Assembly (NCBI RefSeq): GCF_018446385.1 | Contig: NC_056000.1 | Location: 32,070,011 to 32,134,010 of the forward strand | Length of the DNA: 64,000 nt | Direction: 5' to 3' | From: Zingiber officinale | Lineage: Eukaryota; Streptophyta; Magnoliopsida; Zingiberales; Zingiberaceae | Shown: positions 21,382 to 34,719 of the stretch, piece after piece | How the letters are laid out: each line of letters opens with the position of its first letter | Position numbering within the stretch: the stretch's first letter is position 1 | Made by a program: the position numbers and the translations under genes | Notes under the pieces: model-generated | Seen by the model: only the letters and a program-made list of their open reading frames with translations | Databases searched by the model: none | What the model was told of the DNA's origin: nothing

Positions 21382-22130
21382 ATGGCCTCAAGTCACAAGA
21401 CCTTCTCCGCCTCGTCGTCCCTTCCTTCGCCTTCGTCCGCGATCGTGCTTAGCCCTTGCGCGGCCTGTAAGCTCCTACGTCGACGATGCACGGACAAGTG
21501 TATGCTCGCCCCTTACTTTTCGCCCTCGGACCTTCAAAAGTTCACTAATGTCCATCGTATCTTTGGTGCAAGCAATATCATCAAAGTTTTACAGGTTTTC
21601 AATCGATCAACTCTTTATAACTTTTTCCGCTCCAAGTGTTTTTATTCTCTTAGTCGAACGATTGATTTATATTTTAACAATTTTTGCTCCGCGAGATTTG
21701 TTGTTTGATTTTAAACTTGGGTTTTCGTCGAATGTTTTCTATACTGATCATATGACAGGAAATTCCCCTGAGTCAACGGGCGGACGCCGTGAGCAGTATG
21801 GCGTACGAGGCCGACGCCCGAGTCCGGGACCCGGTGTAAGGCAGCGCCGGCTCTGTTTTCCGGCTGCAGAAGAAGGTGGACGAGCTCCGAGCTCAGCTCG
21901 CGCGCGCGCAGGCGGAGGCCGTCAACGCCCACGCCCACAACGCCAACCTCGTCGCCCTCCTTCGCCGCCGGCGCACGACGTGCCGCTACTCGGCCACCAC
22001 CACCATCGTCGCGGCCTCGCCGCCGGCGACAACTCCACTCTGCTTCCTAGACGAGGAGCCCTCATTCTTCCTCGACGACGACGACGCCTGCCGTGGTGCC
22101 GCTCAGGGAGCGGCGCCGCTTTGGACGTGA
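21382..22130 (+). pseudogene. LOB-domain (LBD) transcription factor, class I, with in-frame stop
   Basis: Two exons (21382-21594, 21759-22130; GT-AG). Exon 1 encodes the zinc-finger-like block CAACKLLRRRCTDKC (CX2CX6CX3C) and FGASNIIKVLQ, the start of the GAS block. Exon 2 continues EIPLSQRADAVSSMAYEAD, then ARVRDPV, then TAA at 21837-21839 where the family has Tyr (DPVYG). In the same frame after the stop the rest of an LBD protein follows: GSAGSVFRLQKKVDELRAQL, the leucine-zipper-like coiled coil, and an acidic tail to 22130. LBD proteins bind DNA to control organ boundaries and lateral organs. With the stop the product would be 97 aa and lack the dimerising helix. Closest to LBD1/LBD11-type by eye. 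A sequencing error or a null allele is possible. Confidence 0.85.
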
Positions 22131-22362
22131 TCACTGCGACGACTAATAGAGTTAGCTATGGATTAATCGTTTTAATTAGTTAGATAATCATGATTAAGTG
22201 AGGCAAGGATAATTTGTTTATGTCATAATAATCAAATGATTAATAAATACATTTTTTTTTTAAAAAAACTATTTTTTGGAGCCTTTCCCATTTATATTCA
22301 ATCAATACTCAATGTAACTTCGAAGAAGACTATATATGACTAGTTGTCGCATCTCCGGCTAT
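22131..22362. other. LBD 3' region, no other gene
   Basis: AT-rich 3' flank. Nothing else recognised. Confidence 0.5.
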
Positions 22363-23640
22363 CGGGTAAACCCTAAGTAGATAAGGTAGGGCTAGAGTTA
22401 GATCCAAAATGGACACTAGTGTATGCTTGACCTATAAGTAGACGAAGCACCAAGTGGCGATTGGAATTTTACATGTAAACAAGTCTTTGCAATTTGATTT
22501 GTATGGCACGAGACAATTTAGAAGTCCTCCATTTAGTGATTTGTCTCTTTATTTTTCCACTTAGAAGTACTACTAGTTGTTAATGTTTTTTCCACCATCA
22601 TTTCATTTGGAATTCCTCTTCTTCGCATGGTTATTATAGGTATCGGTGTTTTAAGAGCTTAACGAAAAATATAAGTATTTATGTGGTCTGACCGAGCTAA
22701 TTAGTCTAGTGCACTAGTTGAACCAACTAAGGATACGATTTATATTTGCTAGCTTTTGTCTTAAATACAATATGGTAGTGTTCCATCGGGATCTTATCCT
22801 ACAAGTTATATAATAGAGAAGAAGAAAGCTCTTAGGGGTTGTTTACTAGGGATGATAGGAAGTAGGAAAGGAGACCCTAATATCTATCGTCACGTTGCTA
22901 TGCTATGAGCAATTCAATCATTTATAACTTTAGCACGAACAAATTCAATGCTGTGGGAGAACCAAGCGGGAGTTAGTTCTGATTATAGGGTTTCTCACTG
23001 TACACAACTCTAAGGGTGAACACACTCTGGACAACAACCTAATTCACTTCAAGGTGTATGCAAAAGTAAACGATGAAATCTTAGTCACTAATGAGTACAA
23101 ATTTGGGTAAACCCTAAGTAGATAAGGTATGGTTAGAGTTAGATCGAAAATGGACATTAGTGTATACTTGACTAACGAGTAGATGAGGCCCCAAGTGGTG
23201 ATTGGAATTTTACATGTAAATAAGTCTTTGCAATTTGATTTGTATTGCACCTCCATTTAGTGATTTGTCTCTTTTTTTTCACTTAAAAGTGCTAAGTACT
23301 TTTTTCTTCATATGGTTATTATCGGTATCGATATTTTTTAGAGCTTAACGAAAAATATGAATATTTATGTGGTTCGACCAGACAAGTTTAGGGTACTAGT
23401 AGAACCAACTAAGGACACCGTATAACTTCTCTATCTTAAATACAGTATGATGTTCCATCGGGATTATCCTGCAAGTTATATAATAGTGAAGATAAAAAAA
23501 GTTCTTAGGGGTTGTTTACTAGGGATGATAGGAAGTAGGGAAGGGTGCCCTAATATCTATCGTCAATACTCTACTATAAGCAATTCAATCATGTAATTTT
23601 AGCACGAATAAATTCAATCATGTGGGAGAACGGGATTTAA
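22363..23640. repeat. Direct duplication, period about 743 bp
   Basis: Copy 1 (about 22363-22960) and copy 2 (about 23106-23640) share GGGTAAACCCTAAGTAGATA, TTGCAATTTGATTTGTAT, GTTATATAATAG and GGGGTTGTTTACTAGGGATG in the same order, with scattered substitutions and small deletions. No coding capacity was seen. Confidence 0.85.
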
Positions 23641-23847
23641 AAGGAGAATCTATAGGTTTGTAAAATTAAAAGAGGCCTAAAATGAAAAATGAGTAAAATT
23701 CGCTTTCTTTTAGATTTTGAAGAAAGGAAATTGATGAATGTGCTGTAATATTTCTAACCTTCAACACCCCCATAGTTTCTCTCTGAGTAATTAGCAAAAC
23801 TTATAAAACCTATCTTCCCCTCTTCCCTTCCTTCGTCTTTTTTTAGG

Positions 23848-24890
23848 GGCATTTGGTTCTTTCTTAGGAATAGGATCGGAATGAGAATCATATTATTGTG
23901 GAATGAGAATGAGTATGAGCATGAATATCACTCTTAAAAGTAATATTTGATTAGTTGAATATTTTCTATCGGAATAAATCAAAATTCCCTTTTTTACCTT
24001 TAAAGGGAAATAAGAGAAAAAAATAGATGTGAGATAAGAATATGATGAGAGAGAATGATGAGAGAGAAAGTGTGATGGGAAAGAATGAAGAGAGGGAAAG
24101 TGTGATGAGAGGAAATGAAGAAAAAAAGTGTAATGGGAGAGCATGATGAGAGAAGATGAGAGAGAAAATATGATGAAAGAGAAAGTAGAATGGGGGAGGA
24201 TGAAGAGAGAGAAAGAGCAATGAGAAAAAATGAGGAGAGAGAGTGTGATGGGAAATATTGAGGAGAGAGAAAGTATGATAAGAGAGAAAGTGTGATGAGA
24301 AAAAAAGAGAAAGCGAGTGTAATAGGAGAGATTGATGAGAGAAAAGTATGATGAGAGAGAAAATATGATGAGAAAGAAAGTGTGTTAAGATAAAAAGGGA
24401 GAGAGTGTGATAGGAGAGATTGATGTGAGAGAAAGTGCGATGGGAGAGAAAGTGTGATGAGAGAGAAAGTGCGATGAGAAAAAAAGAGAAAAGAGAGTAT
24501 GATGGGAGAGAAAATATGATGAGAACAAAAAGAGAGAAGAAAGTGTGATGAAAGAGATTTAAGAGAGAGAAAGTGTGTGATAGATAGAAAATATGATGAA
24601 AGAGAACAGAGAAAGTGATATGAAAGAAAAATTAAATAAATATATTTTAATATTTGATATTAAGGGGGGAATTTTAGTGTTAGGTCAAGAATATTTTTGG
24701 AATAAGGAAATATTTTGATTGTTGAAAATAGAGTAATGATTCATTGAAGGGGACATGGGAATGAGTCATTAATTAATTATAAGGATTCATTCTCTTAATT
24801 ATATTTCCATTTGTATAATCTAAATATTAACAATGACAATTAATAATTACTATTTTCATTCCCCACTCTTATTCTTCTTTGTAAATCTTT
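23848..24890. repeat. Purine-rich minisatellite, possibly inside a decayed DNA transposon
   Basis: About 24020-24610 is an irregular tandem array of GATGAGAGAGAAAGTGTGAT-type units, almost pure purine on the plus strand. The left flank begins GGGGCATTTGGTTC followed by GGAATGAGAATGAG words, like ends of hAT or Harbinger MITEs, and the right flank has matching CATTCC words; no clean terminal inverted repeat was found. Confidence 0.6.
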
Positions 24891-24904
24891 TTCTCCTCAC
24901 TACT

Positions 24905-24924
24905 CACACACACACACACACACA

Positions 24925-24963
<39 letters not shown>
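24905..24963. repeat. Compound (CA)n(CT)n microsatellite
   Basis: An uninterrupted CA tract of about 12 repeats runs into about 18 CT repeats. It lies about 300 bp upstream of the 5' UTR intron of the PWWP gene, where CT-rich tracts are common in plant core promoters. Confidence 0.95.
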
Positions 24964-24965
<2 letters not shown>

Positions 24966-25255
24966 AGTAAACAGGAGGCCCAAACCGTTGGCAGTGGGCG
25001 GTCTCGGCCTACAGTATCCCAGGGGATTTGAACGCCGCTTACCGCCACCGGGCAGTGAACAATACCCCCGGCTGTCGCCCGCTCTCGAACACGAGACTAC
25101 TTGGCGCTCAGTGTTCAAAAACCGCCCCGGTGTACTTACCGATCCGTGAGCTGACCTCGTCCCCCAAATCCAACCCCATTCGTCCCCTTTATTCTCGTCC
25201 AGTTCCATTCCCCATTTTTTTCTCGATCTGGAAACAGCAAGAAATTACGATCGAG

Positions 25256-25430
25256 GTAAGCTGCAATAAGTTGACTTTCTGTGCAATTTCTCTTCAATTA
25301 TTCGGTTTTTTTTCTTGAAGGCATGGTGTTTGATCGCGTTTTTCGATCTCCGAGAATGGCTTTGTAAGATTTCTAGGGTTTGCGATTCGATGAAAAAAAT
25401 TCATACTTTCTTAGGGTTTTACCTGTCCAG
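25256..25430 (+). other. Probable 5' UTR intron of the PWWP gene
   Basis: Donor TCGAG|GTAAGC at 25256 and acceptor CCTGTCCAG|GCCAC ending at 25430, leaving the ATG six bases into the next exon. Leader introns often raise expression in plants. Confidence 0.6.
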
Positions 25431-25435
25431 GCCAC

Positions 25436-27451
25436 ATGGATTCTGAGATTAAGCCCGGAGATGGCTTCCTCGACCTCAACTTCGCTGCTGGAGAACAGCC
25501 GGAAACCCTAACCGGAGTGGAGGAAGCTGAACAAGCTGAGGCGGCGATTGGCAAACACGATGACGGGACGGACTCCGGAGGCGGCGGTTTAGCTGAAACC
25601 GAGAAGGTTACCGTGGAAGCCGAAGATACGGAGGCAGACGATGATGTGGTCGATGAGAAATCGAAGGACCGAAGTGTGAGATCCAGTGCAAAGCGAAAGA
25701 AGGGAAGGCGGCGGAAATCTGCTGCGGTTCTCGATGAGCATGATTCTTGTTGCTGCCCCTTTCAGGATGAGAACAAGACTGTGTTTGCAGTTTCTGATTT
25801 GGTTTGGGGTAAGGTGAGGAGCCACCCATGGTGGCCGGCTCAAATATTCGATCCTTTTGATGCCTCCGAGATGGCATCGAACAATCGGAAAAAGGATCAC
25901 TATCTAGTTGCTTATTTCGGAGACAAAACCTTCGCTTGGTGCGATGATTCACAGTTGAAGCCTTTCCAGAAACACTTTTCGCAGTTGGCAAACCAAAACA
26001 GCATGGACGTGTTTCTAACCGCTAAGAATGCCGCGCTTCAGGAGGTTTCACGGCGTGTTGATTTGGGAATGGCATGCCCCTGTTTTAGGGATGAAGGTTA
26101 TGCTAGACTTCGGGACTCGAAGTTTGAGAATGCTGGTGTACGAGAAGGAACTACCAACTATGCTGTTGACCGGTCCTGGATCGCAAGCTCCTTTGATCCT
26201 CTTAGGTTAATTGGTTCTATCCGAGCATTGGCACGGTCACTGAATGAAGGGGTAGACAAGTTGGAGCTCGTAATATTCAAATCTCAGTTGAAAGCCTTCT
26301 ATCGCTCAAAAGGGTATTCTGAACTTCCGGTGTTCGTTGTTGGGGCAGGACTAGAGGATAACATTGAGGCTTCTCTATCAAAATTTTTAGATAGTGCTTC
26401 TAGGAAGAAGAGTAAGTCAGGCGACAAAGGGAGCTCGGTTGGCAAAGAGAAGCTTGGTTCGGTATCTAAGGAAAAGATATCAGGTAAAGAAGTTGCAGGC
26501 CTCTTAAGTTCGACTTCTTCTGATGAAGTTTCTATGAAGAGAAAGTCAAGAGATAATGGTGGTTCAGTTAACAAAGGGAAACAGGGTTCACAATCTAAGA
26601 ACAAAAGATCAGGCAAAGAAGTTGCTGATCGCCCAAATCAAACTTCTAAGCTGATCGGCAAACAGGAGCAGAGTCCACCATCCAAACTGAAAAAATCAGG
26701 TAAAAGATTCTTTGATCCCTCTCCAGATACTGATTCGAGAAAGACAAAGTCAGTACGCCGGTGGAGCTCTGTTGGCACAGAGAGACATGTAGTTGAGTGT
26801 GGTAGGAAAAGGAAGAGTGTGTCAAAACTGATCGAAGAGAGTGATCATCAGGGTTCAGATGATGACAAAGGTACTTCACGTTCATCTCACAGAAAACTGG
26901 AAGTGGAAGATTTTGATGTCGATGATATAGGGAAGGGAAAGGAGAAAAAACTCGACGCATTAGGAGATTTCGTGTCCAAATCACAGACTTCAAGTTCTAG
27001 ACAACAGTCCAAGTTCGGGGAACTGATGCGCCGAGTGGCAGGGCAGATGACGGGATCACCTCCTATGCTGAAGCCTAATGGTGAAACAGTTCGTAGAAGC
27101 TCATCTAAAGTGACCCGTAGAAAACGGGGCAGCAGTGCTATCCTTAAACAGAAGAAGTCTATGCGAGAAACTAATAGCGTCTCAAATGGAAATTCCTCAG
27201 ATGAGATGCGTCCAGCAGGCACTGCAGTTAGTGAGGATGAAAAATCAGTATCCAATGGGCAGGACACCGAAGAACAACAAATGAAGAAGCAAAAGAAGCA
27301 GCAGCAACCTGATGAACAACAAATTTCGGATATGAATTCGGAGGGTAATTCATTAAATCCAAGTAACAGGTCCTCAGAGTTTTCAACGAAAGACTACTTG
27401 CCTTCTGAAGCTGAACCTGACACAACCTTTTCAGGTATGGTCGTTGTGTGA
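25436..27451 (+). CDS. PWWP-domain chromatin protein
   Basis: A single coding exon of 671 codons. N terminus acidic (residues 1-70), then a basic nuclear-localisation-like patch (AKRKKGRRRKS, near 84-94), then a PWWP domain from about 117 (VFAVSDLVWGKVRSHPWWPA; motif near 129-135) to about 205, with YFGDKTFAWC. PWWP domains read methylated histone H3; plant members work in chromatin and flowering control, and this subfamily is related to the PWWP proteins annotated as PDPs, but the exact one is not clear. Residues 320-400 hold two copies of a ~32-residue Lys/Ser-rich unit ending SGKEVA. The remaining C-terminal part is disordered, rich in Lys, Ser and Gln. The last codons (FSGMVVV) overlap a possible GT donor, so a further exon cannot be excluded. 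Confidence 0.88.
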   Translation: MDSEIKPGDGFLDLNFAAGEQPETLTGVEEAEQAEAAIGKHDDGTDSGGGGLAETEKVTVEAEDTEADDDVVDEKSKDRSVRSSAKRKKGRRRKSAAVLDEHDSCCCPFQDENKTVFAVSDLVWGKVRSHPWWPAQIFDPFDASEMASNNRKKDHYLVAYFGDKTFAWCDDSQLKPFQKHFSQLANQNSMDVFLTAKNAALQEVSRRVDLGMACPCFRDEGYARLRDSKFENAGVREGTTNYAVDRSWIASSFDPLRLIGSIRALARSLNEGVDKLELVIFKSQLKAFYRSKGYSELPVFVVGAGLEDNIEASLSKFLDSASRKKSKSGDKGSSVGKEKLGSVSKEKISGKEVAGLLSSTSSDEVSMKRKSRDNGGSVNKGKQGSQSKNKRSGKEVADRPNQTSKLIGKQEQSPPSKLKKSGKRFFDPSPDTDSRKTKSVRRWSSVGTERHVVECGRKRKSVSKLIEESDHQGSDDDKGTSRSSHRKLEVEDFDVDDIGKGKEKKLDALGDFVSKSQTSSSRQQSKFGELMRRVAGQMTGSPPMLKPNGETVRRSSSKVTRRKRGSSAILKQKKSMRETNSVSNGNSSDEMRPAGTAVSEDEKSVSNGQDTEEQQMKKQKKQQQPDEQQISDMNSEGNSLNPSNRSSEFSTKDYLPSEAEPDTTFSGMVVV

Positions 27452-28296
27452 TCATTCGTTGTTGTTCTTATTATGTTCTTATTATCATCCATGATTGTTC
27501 AGTTCACAAGAACGAAGTTATTTCAGACGTGATGTGTGTCGATGCCCATGGATGAGATGATGGGTACGCTGTTCTGGATGACCATATTTAGCTCTTCTAG
27601 ATTTTTTCATTTTCTCGTTGGCCGATTTTAGTTCTTTGAACTGGTATATCGTTCTCATTGTGCAATATTTATTTGCTCCTCGCAAATGCTTCGATAATAT
27701 AAGCTACTACATAATCAGTTAGGGTATGTTGTAGTTATATTAATAGTACAGTGAGCTCCTTCTGTTGGCTTAACTATTTATGGTTGCTGGTCATTGGTAT
27801 GTTTTAGAGAATTGTGACTTTTTATTTCGTCTGCAACGTATGCAAGCAGCAAATCATAACTTTTAGTTGTTTCATCAGTCAGATGGATGTCAGATATCAG
27901 ACGTGAGTAGGGTAGCAGATGAAGACACGGATTATCATTGTCTAGTTATCGAACAAGAGTAGGCGAGTAGATTGAAGACTCAGTGTATCGTTACTTTTCC
28001 CTTTTCGGTCAGTGAATCTTGAATCGCGCGCCATTTCTACACTGTTGTTTAGTAAACGTGAGAGAAGTAAGATTAATCCTCTTGCTATAGCGAAAACCCA
28101 TGCTCTTATTCAAACCAGAAACATTCATATGATAAAGCAACATGGACGGCATTCATACGAAATCAAATCAACAACTGTTCTTGGTAGAGAAGTAAAGCCA
28201 AAACCTGAACATTTACCATCTGCTAAACGTTTATTAAAAAGAACCTTGAATCCTTGCGCATACGTCAACTCTTTCAGAAATAACTGACCGAGTTCC
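27452..28296. other. Convergent 3' regions of the PWWP and APX genes
   Basis: The two genes point at each other across about 850 bp. No independent gene; a 91-codon plus-strand frame at 28012 has no recognisable domain and overlaps the APX 3' end. Confidence 0.6.
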
Positions 28297-30309
<2,013 letters not shown>

Positions 30310-30358
30310 CTCGCCGCTTCGCCTCTTCGATTCATCGCCTTCTGCCACCACTCTTCCC

Positions 30359-30365
30359 TTTTATA
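30359..30365 (-). promoter_or_regulatory. Candidate TATA box of APX
   Basis: Minus-strand GGCTATAAAAGGG, about 50 bases before the ATG. It would give a very short leader; if the true leader is longer this is only a TATA-like word in the UTR. Confidence 0.45.
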
Positions 30366-31636
30366 GCCACAGCGAAGAGTGGAGCACGATACCCGGGGCC
30401 ATTGTCGCTTCTCCACCGTCGACTGCGATCTCCGCCATATCGACGGCTGAGACGGAGCCAATGGGACCAGGTGTGAACGCAGAAGATTCCTCCTGTTCTT
30501 CCCAGACACAAAGTCTTCGAGCTATTCTGATGGCCTACCGTGGCGGGCCCTACAGGGTACTAGTCTGGGCGGCGGTTTCCAAAAGCTGTCGTGTAAAGTA
30601 AAGAATTCCTTAAATATTCGAATATTTATTATTATCTAAATAAATCGACAGCGACTCCATGTTTATCAGAATTATAATTATAATTAACTTTTAATTATAA
30701 TGTTTTTTTAAAAAAAACATGTTGATTTAATTTTTATTTTAATCCTTCCGTTGTTATTGACAGTTACTTATTATCATTCTATTGCTGTATTGCATAGTTA
30801 AATATTTTCCGTATCTTTTAATAATTTTCAAAACCTTTTCTTTCCCCTTTTCTATTAGTTGACCATAAATTATAATTAATTAATTTCAAATTTTCATTCA
30901 TTTCCATTTTAAATGCAACAATTAATTAAAAATCCTTAAATTTTATTTAATGCCTTTATGTGATTATATATATAATGACCTTCTATTATGTTATTGCTAT
31001 TTTTGTCTATTTCCCTAATATGAAATTTGGAATGTAATGAAGTTTTTAAATAATAATTTTTAATAATATTTAGAACATTTTAATATTCCATGCCCATTTT
31101 ACCATTTTTATATTTACTCATATGAATTATCAAATTATGAACTACATTTTCCATAATTAGTTTATTTATCCTAAAAAGTTCAAAGGCAATAGTAAAAAAA
31201 ACACATCATTTAAAAAAATAAAATTAAAAGAGCATCTTCCTATATTTTTGTATTAAAAATATGCTTAACAGCTATGATATAGCTGCTAGGATATAACTGC
31301 TATAATGAGTTAAAATAAATTATTTTTAAATTCAATTTAATCAAAATATACTGTATATAAAATAATTTTATATAAAAACTATTTATAACTTGATTAATAT
31401 TTTTGAATTTAATCACATCACTTTAAAAAAAATCAAATTCTTAAAATTACCGTAATGGCATTTAGTAGTTATTTGAGATCGGCTTCAACAATTATTTGAA
31501 TTAAATTTAAATAATATTCAAATAAATTAATTAAAAAAGCAAAAAAATAGTTCGGTACACACGAAGCATCCATTTGGAGTCCCAGAGAAGGACAATATTA
31601 TCCTATTGTTTTATAGAAAGTTATTTTTTTGGATTC

Positions 31637-31638
<2 letters not shown>

Positions 31639-31697
<59 letters not shown>
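31639..31697. repeat. (AT)n microsatellite, about 29 repeats
   Basis: Uninterrupted AT dinucleotides from GGATTCGA|ATAT to ATATAATTTTAAAATTG. Confidence 0.95.
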
Positions 31698-31702
<5 letters not shown>

Positions 31703-32710
31703 AAAATTGATTATGATTTTCCCTGAGTTCATTTTTTTATTTAGGTTATAGTTTTGAGTAGAGTATCGGAGGCATTCGACGGTGGATGGATTGTATAATC
31801 CCTAGTTGGGCTCAATATGAATAATATCAGACTTACATTGGATCTAATATTATCACATATCATACCCTACGTGAGCCTTATATGATTCCTCCTTGGCTGT
31901 TTTGTTCATTGATCACAATAAAAATTTTAATCCCGATATCTAAAACTTCACATTATATTTATGTTGTGTAAATTAAAAGCTTGGTAGCAGTTACGATTTT
32001 TTTTTTTCAAAAATTCAAATAGGCTAGGTTCAATAGTTAAATTTACATCTATAGGGTACACTTGGAAATATAAAAAAGTCTTGTAAATTTGATTTAAACT
32101 AAAATTAAGTTATGATTTTAATGAAATCGTTTTTGTTGTTTTTGTAAAATAAAATTTGATAGGATTTGTTATTCATAAAAATCCATAGGGTGCACTGTTC
32201 CGTGCGAACTGGCATACCACAAAAACTTCATTTTTAATGGTTAGAACTAAATTTTGAATCATATCTAGTTTCTTCTAGTTCAGCCCTTTCTAGTAATTGT
32301 GAATTTAAAGATATCTAAATATCCTAGGTTCATCAGTGGATTTCAGTCAAATCCACAGATGGACCTATATATGTCTAATTGTACACATTTCAATTATTAT
32401 GAATTGTTGGTGTTACGAGGACTCTAATAGTGTTATCCATTACTTATTTAAAACTCTCCATAGGTGCTCCAACGTGACGATAAATTTAGCATGAACGCGG
32501 GCCTAACATGAATGATATCAAGCTCACGTTAGATCTTATATGAATGATATCAGGCCCGCGTTAAACCTGATATTATCCCATATCATGTCCAACATGACCC
32601 TTATATGATTCCTCCTTAGCTGCTTTGTTCATTGATCACAATCAAAAATTTAATCTCGATATCTAAAACTTCACATCATATCTCTATTGTGTAAACTAAA
32701 AATTGGTAGT

Positions 32711-33492
32711 TGATCCTGTCCGAATCGCCGAACCAAAGGACGCTGGGCACGTGACACACTCCTAGTCGAGGGTGTAGGCCTCCGTCTGGTCGCACGAATC
32801 TCCGGCGAACCAGCACAGAAGTCGGGCCGGGAAGGGGTTCCCGACGGCGACCCTCCGACGCTCAAGTCAGGTAAGCGAGTGGTGGAAAAAGTGGCTCCGA
32901 AGCTTGTAGAATGCGTACCTCCGGCGAAGTAAGAGGCTCTTTATATAGAGCGGTGAAAGAACTAATGCACGTCCACCGAGGCGCATACGTGTCCGCAGCC
33001 CATACCTCGGTATGTACCTGTCAGAGAGTTTACCTGACACCATACTGCTACAGTCCAATCACGTCTTCGATGGGACAACAGAACACCCTGTTGTCAGACT
33101 AGGAGTATGGCTTAGCCATACGACTTGACGGCTGTCAGCAGATGTTCCTGTCCATATTTACCCACCGCCCGGCCGGGACGTCCGTCCGGCCGGCGCGAAG
33201 AGCGTCGTCCGTACGACCTTAATTCCCTGCGCCAGCCGGCCGACACGCCCATTATGTCCTGCCTTCTCTTAGGCTTTCCGTTTGGTCATTATTTACTATT
33301 TCATTGAGCGTCGGAACCCCGACCCCTGTCAGGGCGTCTTTCACTATCAGACGTTTACGGGTAGGCCGATCGGCCTGCCCTTTTTTCATGCGTCCGGTCG
33401 GCTCACCCTTCTTCGACAGACCACCTGGCCCTTTGACCTCCACGTGGCGTTGACCCCTCGTTAGGGGGTCCCGGGCTCTTACCACCGGATCA
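32711..33492 (-). mobile_element. Solo LTR, Tat-type gypsy subfamily
   Basis: 782 bp from TGATCCTGTCCGAATCG to CCACCGGATCA on the plus strand, flanked by perfect GTAGT duplications (32706-32710, 33493-33497). Both ends and many internal words match the LTRs at 5001-5817 and 14032-14861, but the interior is diverged, so it is a sister subfamily. A solo LTR is what unequal recombination between two LTRs leaves. Confidence 0.95.
32936..32951 (-). promoter_or_regulatory. Palindromic TATA box of the solo LTR
   Basis: Arms GCTCT and AGAGC around TTATAT; the minus strand reads CTCTATATAAAGAG. It is in the same position as the GGGGTCC/GGACCCC palindrome of the related LTRs but with different arms. 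Confidence 0.6.
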
Positions 33493-34162
33493 GTAGTGGT
33501 TGCAATTTTTGTTAGAAATTCAAATAGGCTAAATCTAACAGTTGGATTTAAGTCTACAAGGTGAACTTAGAAATATAAAAAAGCCTTATAAATTTAGTTT
33601 GAACTAAAATTAAGTTATGATTTTAACAAAATGGTTCTTATTATTTTTGTAAAATAAAATTTGATAGAGTTTGTTGTTCATAGAAATCCATCAGGTGCAC
33701 TGTTCAGTGCCAATTTGCACGCCACAAGAACTTTATTTTTAGTGGTTAGAATTAAGTTTTGACACAATATCTAGCTTCTCTTCGCTCAACACTTACTAGT
33801 AATTATGAATTTGAAGAAATCCAAATACCCTAAGTTCATCCGTGGGTTTCAGTCAAGACTCACTAATAGACCTAGACAAGTCTGATTGCACCCATTTCAA
33901 GCATTGTGAGTTGCTGGTATTGCGAGGACTCCAACGATGTTATCCATTACTTATTTAAAGCACTCTAGAAGTACTCCAACGTGACGATAAATTTAAGCAT
34001 AATCGTGGGTCTGATATCAATCATATTATGCCCATGTTGAGAATGATATTATCCCATATCAGGCCCAACGTGGGCCTTATATGATTCCTCCTTGGTCACT
34101 TTATTCATTGATCACAGGTAAGATTTTGATCTCGATATCTAAAACTTCACACCATATCTCTG

Positions 34163-34714
34163 TTGTTGTAAGATACAACAATTAAATAATAAGTATTATT
34201 GGAGAAATAAACTTATAGAATTTTCTGAGAATTTTTATAATTTTTTTGAGATTTAAGTAGAGGTCGTATGACACATTTAAAGGGGATGAGTCGATTAGAC
34301 TTAGAGAAAGCTTGTTTTGAGTACACGATTTAAGTGGGAGTTGATTATATTGATTAGCATTAATTTGAATTTAATTAATCTAGGCATATAAATTAAACTT
34401 AAGTTCTATCTCCTTATTTCCCCTATCTTCCCCGATTTCTCCTCTCCTGGCCTCCTCAAGTTGCTGCTTAACGTCGTGTGACCCATCATCGTCAGCCCGT
34501 CTCCAGCCACAAGCAAGACATCTCCTCCTTAGACAATGGTCTCGACAAGAGGCCGATCGATGCGCCAGCTGCTCATGCCCTAATCGCACTCTCCCGAGTC
34601 CCCTTTCTTCCTATTGCGAGCACCACTGTTGCTATCTTGCCACCGGCTGCCATGAGCTGACGACCGACACATGTGCACTCCTCCTCCCTTTGTTGGTGCC
34701 TTGCCTACCAGCCA
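34163..34714 (+). mobile_element. Gypsy-like LTR, first fragment of a nested target
   Basis: Starts TGTTGTAAGATAC and has the AT-rich TTTGAATTTAATTAATCTAGG then C/T-rich word order common at the 5' part of large gypsy LTRs. Removing the insertions joins it with 41834-42154, 46573-47959 and 55145-55169. The identity as an LTR rests on texture and continuity, so it is tentative; age must exceed all four nested insertions. Confidence 0.45.
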
Positions 34715-34719
34715 TAGTT

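Larger units (their letters stand above)
30310..31789. other. AT-rich gene-free region
   Basis: The APX promoter side is GC-moderate to about 30600, then strongly AT-rich to 31789. No coding or mobile-element signature apart from the (AT)n tract at 31639. Confidence 0.6.
31790..34140. repeat. Tandem repeat, unit about 0.7 kb, interrupted by a solo LTR
   Basis: Marker CCTTATATGATTCCTCCTT recurs near 31875, 32600 and 34076. After removing the solo LTR and its duplication the spacings are about 725 and 690 bases. Other shared words: AATTCAAATAGGCTA, GTGCACTGTTC, TTATCCATTACTTATTTAAA, CCAACGTGACGATAAATTTA. Each unit carries the GATAT/CCCATATCAGGCCC inverted words. No coding capacity. A relative lies inverted at 62800-63440. 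Confidence 0.85.

Noticed and set aside
21876-22130. Separate small coiled-coil gene
   Set aside because: It is in frame with LBD exon 2 and has the typical LBD coiled coil; it is the rest of that gene after the stop, and it has no ATG of its own.
28012-28287. 91-codon frame between PWWP and APX
   Set aside because: No domain, and it overlaps the APX 3' end on the other strand.
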